Shown here piece by piece: positions 47,011 to 60,036 of a DNA stretch of 64,000 nt (position 1 is its first letter; each line of letters opens with the position of its first letter). The position numbers were made by a program, and so were the translations under genes. The notes under the pieces are model-generated. The model ran no database searches, was not told the DNA's origin, and saw only the letters and a program-made list of their open reading frames with translations. This stretch comes from Aulostomus chinensis (taxonomy: Eukaryota; Chordata; Actinopteri; Syngnathiformes; Aulostomidae). The stretch is taken from assembly GCA_037954235.1 (NCBI GenBank), contig JBBMOA010000013.1, positions 24,099,192 through 24,163,191 on the forward strand. The letters run 5' to 3'.

Positions 47011-48268
47011 ATACCCATCTTGCTTGTCTCCCAAGTTACAGCAAACGTATTTATCAGACATAAAACGGAAGAGCAGCTGGTGTAACAGTTTACCAAAGAG
47101 CCAAATAAATGCTACTTGAACAAAAACAAAAACCTCCATGTGTTCCGTCTAGAGTAGCCACAATTTCATGCAGCTTTATTACAGTGAGAACAGTTAAACA
47201 CGAGGTAAAGTTAATGCGGCTACAAACATGTGTCATTCTCTGGTGAATCCCTCGTCCTTGGGTTGGCAGTTTGAGACCATCTGGACGTTGCCAATATAAT
47301 TCAAACCTGAATAAGAACTGCTGGAAAGTGGAATTCTAAGCAGAGAACCGGAGCAGGAGAAAGTGTTTGGCTGTTTTTCTAAGGTGCGAGCTGTGATTAT
47401 CTCCACCTGATGTAAAAGGTAGACGGAGCAGTAAAATATAAAAACATTGCTGGACCTCCACTTGTGCTTCAGACTTGTCGGAGCCTCAGGCGGGGCTCCT
47501 CCAAAGTCCTGGCTTAGGAAAAGTAAAGGCTGTTAGCAGGCTTTGGCTTTACACCAACCTGGATGGGAGGCCAGCAGCCAGCATCCTTGTTTAAATTACC
47601 CCTTTAAAGCTGATTTTATAGACTCATTTTCATATTTCTGCCCAGCTTTTACTTTGTTCTCTTTTCTTGATGTTGTGATGTCTTTTTTTTGTGTGCCTTA
47701 ATTAGTTTTATGCTCATAATTCATTTGACTGTTTTAATGTTCGTGCTTGAAGTTTAGTGTGAACTCAAATTTTACTACTTTGAATTAAATAAAGCCCATA
47801 AAATTCATTTGAATTATCAGGAACCCACAAAACAAACTGCAATAAAGGGAATATTTATTACCTTGCACTCTTGACTTCATATATATCAAAAACAACAACA
47901 TTTTTTTATCTTGTCTCATGCAAAAGCCTGCATGGTCACAGTATCTTTGTCTTATCAGAATGAATCAATATTGAACTTATGCAAAATAATGCAATAGCGC
48001 AACCTGGCAGCAACCTGGATAAAAGAGAATTCATAGGGTTATTAAATAATAGAGGAAAATGAAGAGTTTCATACAAAACTGAACCTAGACCATGGTGCTT
48101 TTAGAGCCCAGGAGGGTAATTGAAGTGCTTTTACACACTTCTGTGTTGAATAGATACTGATGAATCTAATTATCCTTTTTTAAACACATTCATAGTGTTG
48201 TTCAACCCAGAGCAAGTCCTCCTTCCGTCTACCTGTAATGATGTTTGATCCCTTTTGTCTTCCACCAG

Positions 48269-48371
48269 GAGAGCGACAGTTTGTGGTGGGACGCCTTTGC
48301 TACAGAGTTCTTTGAGGAAGATGCCACGCTCACGCTCTCCTTCTGCCTCGAAGATGGACCAAAAAGATACA
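48269..48371 (+). CDS. ldb2: ldb2 coding exon 2 (start of the dimerisation domain)
   Basis: Second coding exon of ldb2. It encodes ESDSLWWDAFATEFFEEDAT and LTLSFCLEDGPKRY, part of the conserved N-terminal LDB dimerisation region. The acceptor is a good pyrimidine tract ending TTCCACCAG. The exon starts with GAG in phase 0, so it joins exon 1 as TE|ESD. The donor is GTAAGC at 48372, and the exon ends with the single base A. That leaves phase 1, as expected for the threonine codon that opens TIGRTLIPRYF in the family. LDB2-specific residues include AFATEFF and TLTLSF, where LDB1 has AFTTEFF and MLTITF. There is no frameshift or stop. I did not find a continuation between here and 64000, so exon 3 should be downstream of the window. 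A frame open beyond 48371 into the intron is only read-through. Confidence 0.96.
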
Positions 48372-49830
48372 GTAAGCTATTTAAGCAAACCAATATGATC
48401 ATGTCACGTTTTTTTGTTTGTTTGTTTTGTTTTTAAATTCTCGCCGTTTGTTTGGAAAGTACAGTCTCGGATGCATAAATATTACCTCCAAAAAAGAACT
48501 TTAAACACATGAATGTACATGGCAATGCTGGTAAAGGGAGGGGAGCGATCGGACCTTCACACTGACACTCCTGCTTTCATTCCCTGTATGTCTCCTACAA
48601 TGTTACTGGGTCTTAAGGTGGGAAATTGCCAGAGCAGAATTCCCAGGAAATCAAATCTGGCTCTGATTCATACTCAACCCTTCCTGGGAAAATGCTGGAA
48701 CACTTCTGGTGATGGCTTCGTGTGTGAATGAGGCTTTAGAGGGATAATTATAAAGACTCTGGAGATGGTATGGATCATGTTCTGGAGCCATGATCCAGAG
48801 GACCTATTTTGGGGGGTTGGGAAGAAAACTTACTGTGGGACCGGATTCTGATACTAGATTCATATTCTTCATTCACACAGAGCTTTTTGGTAGAGATGCA
48901 CAGGGATATCGGCCTCCTCTTCTATGCTCATTAACTGTTGCTAATACGTTTTTTTAGCTAATTGTTTATGAGGGAGCAACGATATGATTTATTGGCTTGT
49001 CAAAATTATTTAGCGGACAGATGTTGATGTTTTTGACATTGTGTAAAATCTGCATTCAACCAAATCAGTTGTGAAGATCAAGCATCTGCACTTTGTTGTT
49101 CTTTCGATGAAAATATTTTGTGTGTTAACTGTTAGTGCTGGTGTATTCAGGTGCGGTGTTCCAGGTTACCCTGGCTTGTGCTGCTTGTGATGTAGCATTT
49201 TCTTTGAAAGGGGGACAACAACTTTGCTGGTAACTTCCCCATGCAGACAAGAATTCATCACAGGCTGCAAGTTTATGAGCAGTCGTGAGGGACAAAACAC
49301 CGTACGTAGCAGTGTTCAGGCCTACAGAAACACAAATAATACAGTATTATGTCGACACAGGGGGCGGGGGGTGGGTGAGGGGGTGAGGTTGGTACTTTCA
49401 CAGTTCCTCCTGCCTTTATTTAAGTTACTGATTTCCCAAAATGCCAGAAGTACAAGAGAGTTTTTTTTTTTTTCCAGTAAAGATTCGTACCACTGAGTCA
49501 CTGCATTCTGCTGCACTGAAACTCTGTCAGTGAGGAAATGAACATCCCCCCCTCCCTCCTCCCTCCTCCCCCCTCCCTCCTCCCTCCTCCTCCCTCTACA
49601 ATAGTTAATTCTCTGCATGTGATTGCTGAACATCAGTGCTACATCGCAGGGCACTGCCTCCACAAATGTCATTACACTCCTCTATTGTGGTCAGTGTCTT
49701 TCAGAAAAAGATTTAGATTTAAACCACAGTCATATTAGGGGGTGTTTATACTTTAATAAAGAGCTTGTTGGTATCTTGGTATTTTTTTACTCACAGAAGG
49801 ATGCAGAGCTCCCTGATACACCACCTCTGT

Positions 49831-49861
49831 AACCTACACACACACACACACACACACACAC
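49831..49861. repeat. (CA)n microsatellite
   Basis: A CA array of about 30 bases. Confidence 0.93.
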
Positions 49862-50039
49862 GTGCACTGTTACATGAACTTGTAATCATGATTAATGTGA
49901 CTTGTTAGTTTTGAACTTGCTTTTACTTGCAGCAGAGTTCGAGTTACTGGCTTGTTTACCCTCTTTTGATCCGGACATATTTCTGTTTCGGTCTACAAGT
50001 CCAGCATTGTTGCCGTGGCAATGTGATTGTATGACTTTG

Positions 50040-50130
50040 GAAGGGCAGGGGGTCTTACAAGGCACAAGTGATTAACTCTTGGAGGGGATCTGGATCAAAT
50101 TGTAGATCCTGGATCCTGAAGACTGCTTCG
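50040..50130 (-). mobile_element. RTE-like LINE fragment
   Basis: GGCACAAGTGATTAACTCTT, GGAGGGGATCTGGATCAAAT and TAGATCCTGGATCCTGAAG resemble the RTE 3'-UTR module ATTAAATTTTGGTGGTGATCCGGATCA ... GGATCCAGG, same orientation as 41072-41215. Confidence 0.35.
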
Positions 50131-50953
50131 AGGGCACTGGTAGGATACTGTCTGTTGTATTAATGAGACTTATTATGAGACCTTCTTATTGATGAGACAA
50201 ATAACGCATTATTTTGAACTTACAAACAAAGAAAATTGAAATAATATATATTCATTAAAAAGTTACTATTACAAAAAAAAACTCCAACTCTATAATTTAA
50301 TTATTTTAAGCCGGCCATCTTCTGAGACCCTTTTATAAATTGCAAATTTAAAAAAATTCACTTAACACCCTTCACCAGGCAGTAGAAGAGAAAAAAAAGA
50401 GAAAGAGATAAAAGTAAGGAGAGAAGGAAAAGTAGATTATTAGCATCGCCATTGGGAGTTTAACATCTTCTCTTACCTTCTGTACCTCGAGAAGATCATG
50501 AGAAATCTGTCTGACTGAGGTGTTGTGACAAATACATGTAAAGACGTTGGTCTCGGCGACTCATTTCAGTGTCAGAAATGCAGATATTTTGATGATGCTA
50601 TGTTCACGCCTGCTTGATGATGGCGTGTCTGTATATTCCGTTCTCTCCTTAGTCATCACATGATATTCTAAACATTAACCAGAACATAGGACAAGGATGG
50701 AAACTGTATGGAGGACATTTTGGAGTCGGAGCATATAGGCATCTCCCCATCGCGCCAGTCAGATGCTGTATCTTCAGTTAGCGTCTTCGGCAGCAAACAA
50801 CAGAGCAGAGGCTGTTATTGAGTTTCGTGATATTGTGCCCTTCATCTCATCTGCATAGGTTTGTGTTTTGATATCTGAAACATATTGAATATCACTCAGC
50901 CATAGATAAGGATGTGGTGCCCTGAAATGAGCAGATGTGTGTAACGTCTTGGC

Positions 50954-51026
50954 TGTGTGTGTGTGTGTGTGTGTGTGTGTTCGTGTGATTCAGCTCAGTC
51001 ATGGAGGAGGAAGAAAGGCCGAGAGA

Positions 51027-51060
<34 letters not shown>
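50954..51060. repeat. (TG)n array followed by a (GA)n array
   Basis: TG at about 50954-50981, then GA at 51029-51060 after about 50 bases of unique sequence. Confidence 0.92.
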
Positions 51061-51062
<2 letters not shown>

Positions 51063-51261
51063 GAGAGAGAGGCAGTGAAGGATTGTTGTGAGCCGAGCCC
51101 CGGTTTGCTTTTCAAATGTAAAAATAAAAATCCCCAGTGGTGTAGAGATGGTAACCCTGTTCCCTGAGGAACAGGAGGCTTAACACCATGGCGATGATGA
51201 CTCACTGTCAGTCGCAAGCCTTCCTCGATTCACATTCAGGTCCGCTTAGTTACTGACAAAT

Positions 51262-51264
<3 letters not shown>

Positions 51265-51298
<34 letters not shown>
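51265..51298. repeat. (CA)n microsatellite
   Basis: A CA array of about 34 bases. Confidence 0.95.
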
Positions 51299-51299
<1 letters not shown>

Positions 51300-54200
51300 C
51301 CACATCATCCAGGAAAAATCCACCACCCTCATATGTGCCCAGCAACAGATTTAACTCAAAAGAAAAACTAAAAATAAAACCTTCAGAAAGTGATGTTGTC
51401 TGTCAGCGCTTCACGTTGGCAGCGGCGTCTATAGAAGACAACAATACAGTGAGTCACACAGCAATTCTCATTATCATATACAGGGTATTCCACTTAGCTT
51501 TTATGTCTTTTATTTCAGCTGCAACACAACAACTCACAATAATTTGGCAGCAAGCGGTGTTCAGCATCTTGCACAAATTAAAAGTTAGACACCAAAGTCA
51601 GACGCCTGCAGAAAATAGACCCTCATTCTACATGCTAACATTAGCACAACACTGCTCCATTCCAACGTGATTTTTAAAGATAATTTTTGTTGTCGCCATT
51701 ACTGCTTATTTCAGAGGAGGAAAAAAAGAGAGAGAGAAGAAGGCCGGTATACAAATGAAATTGCCTATTTTATGAGTGCACATCCAACCAAATGGTTTAA
51801 ACTGAATTAATTTTACAGTTTTGTTTTGTTAGGGTTCGGTATATTTGTTCCTGAGATGCAACCTCATGCTGTGTAGCTTGAAAACAACCTGTTGCCACAT
51901 TAAAGCCAAACATATGAATACATTTACACTTATTTCCAGGTAGCGATGTCTGAATGCGTGTGTGTATGGGGTTGTGGTGGTGGATAGCCACATGCAAACG
52001 GAAAAATACTGTGCTGTACTGCTCGTTAGTCCGTGCAACACATATAAAATCTCAAAGTGACCGCTGACACCTTCGGTCTGCAATAATCTTTGCAGTGAAC
52101 AGTGGAACACATGTACAGTAGCTGTCATTTGCTGGTCAGACGAGCACTGACCAGCGTAGATGTGAGTGTGTAGGAGGAGTGTGTACTCGTTACCCATGGT
52201 TTAAAGGCAGATATGTTGGGAGAGTCATTAAGTTGCATTATTATAGCTGCACAAAGTTTCAGGCAGTTTTTCTGAGTGTAAACTTTTCCGTATAATGCAC
52301 CTTTGAATTCATATTCTCACAAAACATTTGAGTGATGTGTTACGAGAGAGGTTTTACAACAGCTTTCATCCATAACTCAACAAATCCATGGCAGCATAAG
52401 CGATCAGTGCAAACCCCCGTGGTGAGAATCTCTAGCTAAATGGCAGACATTACTCTCATTCTCATTGGAAAATAAAATATGATAAGATCGCTGTGATGAT
52501 GCTGTGGTTAAGGTCTGGCTAGACACAAGTAAATTGGTTAGGGAACATCGTGGGTTGGGTAACAGTAAAAATAGATACACCAATAAAAAAAAAATGAATC
52601 AAAATGTCTGCAAAGTGTTTCGACGCCTGATGAGAAAACGTGGATTTGTCACTAGAAACCCCAAATTTATCGATGACCTGCGAAAATTATTCCGTTTTAT
52701 CGCAGGTACAACGGCTGCAAATGTCCAGATGTCTCACTCCTGCCTTGCTTCTATGCGAGTTATGGATAAGTTATACTTTTCACAGGAATCGGTTTGTAGA
52801 CTGGAACAGCCTCATTTTGAACATAAATGTTATAGTTGCCTTATTATTGTAGACCTTTTTTGTTTTTTTTTAGCTCTTCAATATGACACGACACGTCATG
52901 GCGTTTTCAGATGATATTTAAAACTTTAAAAAAAAAAACGCAAAAAGCAAGTGAATAAGGATATATGAGTATTTTTTTTAACTTTAGGTAGTTTTGAGTA
53001 CTTTTGTGAGTCTTTATAATACTGCAGCTGCAGTAAGGAAACTTAACAGCCGTGCAGAGTGAAGATGGGTGCGGCCCGAGCAAAGGCAATGGAAGGTCAT
53101 TTGGCGGTCTGATCCATGACTACGGAGAACTAATGCAATCTTCTAATAATGAGCACGCACGGGCCAGGAAGTCAACATGTTGGCTGGCGTGATCCCACCA
53201 CAAGATGCTCTCTAGTGTACATTATTTTCATTAAAATGTTCATTTAATACACCATTAAAACCGTCCTACTGCATTTATTATCCGGCAGTCATTCTCTCTG
53301 TATTATGTATGAAGGTATAAGTGGGAGAACTCTTATCCTTTTAAAAAATAAATTAAAAATATTGAGTCCTATTTATAATTACCAAGAATCATTTCACTCT
53401 ATTCGGAGGAGCTCTAATGCTCACCTGAGGAAAACTTATAGAAAAGCCAATTTAGCTAATCTGTTTTTATGTGCTGCGTGTTGTGATTGTGTGTCCGAAG
53501 AGTTGGCGAGTGAGGTTTCTCAGATCCGAGGATTTGATGCCTTCATCTGTTTTGTTTTTTTTCACCATGAATTGATTAACACGTTCCTTACGTTGTTGGT
53601 CAGAGTAAGGACACGGTTTTTATTGTCATTGTAGGGATTACCCACGTTCTAAGGGGCAGCCATGCAGCACCCAGGGACCAGGTCTGGTTCTGTCTGCTGA
53701 CTGTGACTCCCTCATACATGTCTCTCAGTGCTGAGGGTGACTGAGGCACCTGGAACAATCCACAGAGACAGAGGAAGAATATGCAAAGTCCACATGTAAA
53801 GGACACGTGATGAGCTTTGACTTCTTCCTTTGTCCAGTGTGTCTCAGGCTCCATAAAGAGTCTTAAAATGTCTCCATGTAAAAAGTAGTAGTTCTTAGTA
53901 TTCAGTAAATATTCATAAATTTGAATTTGTGAGGTCACATTTTCCACAAATATTTCATCAAATTATTTTAATCCATCTTTTAGTTTCTTTTTGTTGAACT
54001 CTTTCACATCGAGATCAACTTTTCCGACGGTCCAAATCCATAAATAAACCGCCACAAAGGGCTGGGCAATAAATCAATACATTATCAATACTGAGATGCC
54101 AGAAGGTGACCTTGAAAGATGCCTTCAAATGAAATGCAGCATACAGAGTTTACTAAGTAACTGCAGTGGTAGAATAAGACAAAAGATGATTAGTCCAGAA

Positions 54201-56355
54201 ATCACTCATGAATTTTGTCTTTAAAATGTCTTAAATAGAAAATTAAATTGAAAAAAAAATTGATTAAAAAAAAAAGTTTTTAAAGGTACAAACATTTGAT
54301 ATTACAACATCATGAAATTATTAGCTGCTAGCTGACTCTGGAGTGCTTGGTATTTATTTTTATTTTTTATTTTTTTTTAATGGCTCTGGTAGCCGGTAAT
54401 AAGTCCCCCAATTCACTGGAATTATAGACTGACGAGTCACAGACGTGGCCCGAAATGTTAGTTAAGACCTTCACAAGACAAACGTCTGTGGGCAGATTGA
54501 TGTCAGAGAACGTGTTTGCTGAAGAACTGCCCGCTGTGTGTCACTGAGGAAGTAAAACCTCAAACGTCACCAGATTCTCCTTTGTGTCTAATTGTAATCT
54601 ACATAGCAACAATAACCAGACGACATCATAAGCAGCTTATCAAGACAGATTGCGGTATATTACTGCCTCCTCTTGCTCTTGTACAGTTCTGAGGAGCTCT
54701 AAGTGTGAGCGGCGGGAGTCTGTATTCTCAAATATATCATAATCATATAATCTATACTACTTATTTCTATGATAGTTAATATTTAAATGTGTAATTCAGC
54801 ATCACATTTCCTTGTCAGAGGGAGTGTTTTGTAGCTTATATGTGTGCTGCTCTATGAGTGTAAAATAATTTTCCATCAGTGCAGGCCAATTATTGTTTTC
54901 TACATGGAATATTCAGCAACTCCATCTAATTATACCCCCAATTGCCGTGGCCTTAACATTCGCCCCAGTACCTTGTTTGGCTCTGCAATCTATGAGGCAT
55001 CTGATGAAAGCTGCGCTCCATGATGCAATCAAAGAGCAAGGCTCATTTTAGAAGTAGTTCAAACAAGAGAGGGAAAACTCTGCATGTTTAGTGGGCTGGT
55101 TGAGGGCAAACCGCAAAAGTGCTCCACAACACATTTACAATTCATCGAGTTATTGTTGCATTGCAGCACGCAATAATTGCAGCGATAAAATGACCACAGC
55201 TAATAATCATAAAGGACATGATGAGGAGGTAGAAAAAATAAAAGAGAGAGAGCTTTTTTTTTTAATACTTGTGAAGGAATTAACTGGAGGGAAATTATTT
55301 TGCACCACATGTTGATACAGGCTTCGAAAGCAAAGGAGTTGCAAGAAGAAAAAAAAAAAATTCTGTTCACCTGAGGAATGTTAAAGTCCAGCGGGACAGC
55401 ATTTTAGTTGAACTCAGCCGCTGCGTGTTCAAGCACATTTTATTCTAATTTTTAGAGTAAGTGTGACGATATCACAATATCCATGATATATCGTCACAAA
55501 TACCGTCAGTCTTGTGCTGTTACGTTTATATTTAAATATTTTCTCTCTCTCTTCTAGTCTCGACCAACTTAGAACTACGGTGACCAGCATGGCCGTCCAA
55601 GCAAGTCACTAATGTTGTCTGTTGGGTATTTAGTTCTACAACTCCCAACAACTACTTATAATAATAATAATATTAATAATAATAATAATACGCTTTATTT
55701 ATGGGAAATATTCCTTTAAAATTCCAGATGAAAGCGCTAACCCAGTCAATAAATGGCTAAAGCTCCTCGGAGCTGCAGAGTTGGTCTAGGATTATTTGTG
55801 GGTTCAAACATTAGTGATTTGACTGTTTATTCATTAAAAAAACCCAACAAAAAAAAAAGAATCATTCTGATTTAATTAATGGGATTACATGTCCCCAGTT
55901 CAGGAATTAAATGCAACATAAATCCCCTATTGGCCAAACACAAATACATCTTCAGAAAAGCCATGTGATACATAATGTTAATGAAATCTATTGTTTTCTT
56001 TTTGTATTGTAAAATTATGCAAATAAGCCTAGACTCGTGATATTTACCATTGGTTTCACCACGGTTCTAAACACTTTATGTATCGGCCCTCTGTGTTTGT
56101 GGGGTTTAAGCTGTTGGTACATTATCTGTGTGGAAGAAGCTGAAAGGAGGTCTGAGATGAACGGATACATCCGGTGCAGTGATCGGACTCCCATCCTGTT
56201 CAATAAATGATTGACAGCAGCGGGTGGGTTGAACTGCCTCTGTATTATTGAATTTGGTGCTGAGCTGAAGAGAGGTGGAGCCTTAAATGAAGGAGTGGTG
56301 CAGAGTCGCTGTGCATGCATGTTTATGTGTGAATTTCCATTTGTGTGCCTTTATC

Positions 56356-56357
<2 letters not shown>

Positions 56358-56398
<41 letters not shown>
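56358..56398. repeat. (TG)20 microsatellite
   Basis: A TG array followed by a T run. Confidence 0.95.
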
Positions 56399-57109
56399 TT
56401 TTTTTTTTTTTCCCTCTGCAAGGCTGATGTTTGTGTGTGAACGTGCATGTGTTAGTTGGAGAGTTAAAGGGAGATCTCAGTGCTTCTTTGGAGGGGGTTG
56501 TTTTGAAAAGAGGAGGGGAAGGGGGTGGTGTGTGCGAAGCTGCTTTACAGAGAGATGGATAGCACGGATTGAAGGTGTGGAGCGGTGATTGGCAGGACGG
56601 ATGATGCGGCCCTGGCTCAGCTGCAGCGCTGAGATGTAGGCTGCTGCTGATTGACAGTTGAGCCGATCCTGGGAACCACGGCGCATGATTGGCCAGAGAG
56701 AGAGAGAGAGAGAGAGGTAACAGATTTAAACTCAAATATACTCTTTATGCAGCCTTAACATTTGTGATCTGTCCTTAGCTCTACATCGCCATCTATTGTA
56801 CCTGGAGGATATTTTTATCATGTTAGTTGACAATGTGCTAACAAAGCTTCTTCAGTATGTGTTTAATGTATATTGGGAGTAGAGAAATAAAGGAAGTTTC
56901 TAAGTAAGCAAGAAGCCTCAGGGATGACACAAAATTGAAGGTATGGGCAGGCACAGTAAGCACCACACAATAATATATGTGCCACCCCCTCCTCGGCAGC
57001 TCAGCATTTGCATTATTCATTATATTATAGCATTTCACATTTATGCTAATAAATTGAAATTTGTTCCCATGTTGATATTTCCAAAATTCTCCTTTTCTCC
57101 ACCCTACAG

Positions 57110-57185
57110 TATTAAAGGACCAGTGTGTAGGCTTTCGTGACATTAAGCAGTGGAGATTGTAACCCTCACCCCTCCCTCATTAGTT
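57110..57185 (+). mobile_element. fragment of an AAAGGACCAGTGTGTAGG teleost repeat
   Basis: TTAAAGGACCAGTGTGTAGG followed by a GTGACATTAAGCAGTGGAG-like block and AACCCTCACCCCTCCCTC fits the start of an abundant fish element (AAAGGACCAGTGTGTAGGATTTAGTGGCATCTAG...). The 3' part is lost or diverged. Confidence 0.55.
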
Positions 57186-59142
57186 TTTCCACTTGCCCTC
57201 AGTGTGATGTCAGAGTTGTGGAGTCCAGGTGGGAGCTGAAAGGGAACGTGGGTTGGGGATTTCGCGGAACCCACTTGCTCTTGTAGTCTGTAGTTACTAC
57301 GGGTCGTTTACCAGTTACTCCAATGGTCGTATTGTTGTTGCTCAAACTTGTAAGTCGCTCAGATATAATTTCTTATTCTTGATTTCTTATGTTTTGGTCC
57401 GTTCACAAACTTTAATAGCCAAATGTGAATGATTGATGTTGTGGTGGAAACGATGGGAAGCTGCAATGCATTCTGGGTGATATACACCTCTGCATTTGCT
57501 ATCATAGACTGTCTCTCTCTCTCTCTGAGTTCTCCGGAGGTACTATTTTTACAGATGCTGGCTCATGGCGTGACGGGCAGCACAGTGCAGATCAAGCTAG
57601 GGTCGGAAGTCAGGCACAGATCACATATCACGTGACTGCATTGATATTAAGTCATGATGGGTGGTGCCAGACCAGGAGTCAACGGTGCAGAGAAGATTCT
57701 TGGCTTTATGGATGGTGAGAAATTCATCTTAGCGGTGGAAAATCACAGGAGTTTCAAAGAAAAGTGGCCAAGTCAAGATGGAGTCAAAGTTGGACAAACA
57801 AATTTACCTCTGTTCTCTTACACTGCCGCCAAGGGAGACCTGCGTGAGCTCACCATCCCTGTGTCATCTTCTAATTATCACCTGATCTCCTGGTTTTACA
57901 AATCCAGTCAGCGACGGCGCTGAGACGCTCCCGGTGGGGGTCAACACCGTTCAGAGGACAGAACAAAACCAGGATCCGGACAGAGTGCAACCCTCCTGTG
58001 GGGGTTGGAATCCCAGGGTCAAGTGCATTGATCATCAATAGTTCATTTTACTGCATTTGGCTTACAAAAATTCAGGATATTGTAACTTTCCCTTCACATG
58101 TGGTACCATACAAATTGACTAGAAATCACCCAGAAGATGAACTTGAGTGATCAAGCAACAAAGAGAGAAAAACGTGGGAATAAACCTTATTATTCTCTTC
58201 TCATAATCGGTCTTTTGGTGTCGTGCCAATCAATAATAAAGGCTCAAATTGATACAAGCTCCGATTTCTTTTGATGATTCGGTAATGCAGCATGTGTGAG
58301 TCCGTGGGCGGAAGCACAGTATGCATTGTATCTAAGAGTCTGATGAAAGAATCCACTAGCAGGTGTGAGCAGGGGGTTTGTTGCACTCTTTGACCAGAGA
58401 AAAAAGAAAGATGGGCCTTTTTAAAGACATAATGTGGTTCTTCTGAGGCGGCCGGGAAAGCTCGCCTTTTCGATCTTGAACAATATCTAAAATAATTGAC
58501 GCCTACTCTCGCAAGGGGAAAAAAAAACCACACGCTGGAATAAAAGTAAAGCACATTAGGAAGTACCTGCATTTCATTCCAACAAAGCAACTCTCTTTAA
58601 AAATGTTACTGTGTGCCATCACTATTTTCTTCTGTGTCATTGCTTCACTTGCACAAAGTCAATTTTCCTCATTGAGTGTTTTCAATAAACATCAAATGAT
58701 GCGAAGGACAAATAAAACATTAAAATAATAGACACTGTTTTTAAGCTGCAGTTTGTTTGAGTGTTTGTGGAATAAAGTGTCAGAATAAGCAGAAAAACTG
58801 TTGTGGAAAACAGGGAATTAAGCTTCTGCAATATGCAAGTTCCACATTTATCTGAGGCCGACCTAGTTACTCTAGAAATAATACAAGAGATGACATTTCC
58901 TTATTGGGATTATGGGCATAACAGTGAAGCAGTGAGCTATGACGTTTAGCCGCTGGCAGGAGGGACCACAATTTACCATAAACGTGTCTTATTATGTATT
59001 GCAGACTTTTCTAAACAAAAACAAAACAAACAAAAAAAAAAAAGACTGGAACTTTTCACATAAAATGCATACCAGCCTGTATTTAAATGAGCTCCAAGTC
59101 ACCAAATCACTTTAACCATAGAGGATGTGCTTTTCTTCATGG

Positions 59143-59338
59143 TAGGACTGAAAGATTCGGATCAAATACTGACATTATTTTGACTGATGTGGTTGTAGAA
59201 GAGGGAGTTATCATTGTTGTGTCATCATTCATGTTCTAAAATATATTGATTATTGCCATTATTATTTTTTTCTGGAACTGTGTTTGCCCTTGTTGTAGCT
59301 TAGCAAAAATTTGAAGCGAACTATTGTTGCAGCTCTAG
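59143..59338. mobile_element. small hAT-type MITE (TAGGGCTGCAACGATTA family)
   Basis: The left end TAGGACTGAAAGATTCGG and the right end, read in reverse, TAGAGCTGCAACAATAGTTC both resemble the consensus terminus TAGGGCTGCAACGATTAATC. The interior GACATTATTTTGACTGATGT fits the same family. About 196 bases, no coding. Confidence 0.45.
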
Positions 59339-59515
59339 TGTGACGTTGTCTCATATCTCTTGAACACCATTTGCAGGCTGGGCCGTCTCCGTAGCGACGC
59401 AATAACAACACACTTGTATCTGAAAGGTATTTTGACACGCATATTCACGGAAATATTGCAGCCCCTGTGAAATGGAAACTGCATTATGGCCATTTTTTTT
59501 TGGATAAAATTTGGA

Positions 59516-60036
59516 TTAATCATGGGGTCCTACTACATCAGCAGACACCATCAGCAGTGTGTAAGAGATGAAAACCAGAGCCAGTTTAAACTGGTAGCGG
59601 TGATTGTCCTTGAAGGAGACACTGGACCCCCGTGTACCTGATGAGTGGGTTGGTGCCTTGCATGCCCGCTGTCCTTCCATCTGAGGGCTGTTAAGAAGTT
59701 GCTGCCGCCGGTTTTTCAAGCACCTGCACTTACAAATGTTCATAGAGTAGCTGTACTACTGTATGTGTATCTTTTCAAAAGTCATCTTTAAATTTGTAGT
59801 TAGATGCTTTCTTATAATATGGAAAACAAAATAAAAAGCCTTTTTAAAAAAAAACAAAAAAACCCACACCTGACGAAAGGAATGTTGAAGGAAATGAGTG
59901 GAACAACAGAGCAGTGAATGCGACTTCTGACTCGTTCGCTGGATGGACTCGTCTTCCTGTGGAGGACGTTCTCCATGTATCGAATGAGATGCACACTGAA
60001 GCTCCCATCTTCACTCTGAATTCGCGAGGCAGTCAT
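59516..60036 (-). other. speculative two-exon minus-strand reading frame in ldb2 intron 2
   Basis: ATG at 60036 opens MTASRIQSEDGSFSVHLIRY and reaches TTTCGTCAG|GTGTGG at 59870. An acceptor (GTAAGTGCAG|GTGC) at 59723 continues RCLKNRRQQLLNSPQMEG and ends at a TAA at 59516. The join preserves frame (AG+G) and gives 124 codons. The donor is weak, the first exon is also open on the other strand, and I recognise no domain. The C-terminal part has one hydrophobic stretch (LALVFISYTLLMVSA). It may be chance, an old repeat, or a nested gene or pseudogene. Confidence 0.15.

Larger units (their letters stand above)
28694..48268 (+). other. ldb2: ldb2 intron 1
   Basis: An intron of 19,575 bases with GTGAGC donor and CCACCAG acceptor, phase 0. 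It carries a repeat island at 36.97-39.16 kb, an RTE-like fragment at 41.07-41.22 kb, a ~42 bp degenerate tandem array at 44.10-44.41 kb and a MITE-like element at 46.53-47.01 kb. The longest open frame of the window (43127-43636, minus, 169 codons) lies here, but the opposite strand is open too and no domain is recognisable. Single-copy-looking blocks near 34.74-34.90 and 35.02-35.26 kb are candidate regulatory sequence. Confidence 0.9.

Noticed and set aside
46781..47119. 112-codon frame containing several cysteines
   Set aside because: It runs across the right terminal repeat of the MITE-like element, so it is not a unit; lysines come from A runs.
52504..52914. 136-codon plus-strand frame rich in basic residues
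   Set aside because: AT-rich with poly-A-derived lysines, no recognisable domain, no start context or splice support.
57654..57923. 89-codon frame with even amino-acid composition
   Set aside because: No family recognised and no splice or start context; adjacent to repeat-derived sequence. Kept out for lack of support.
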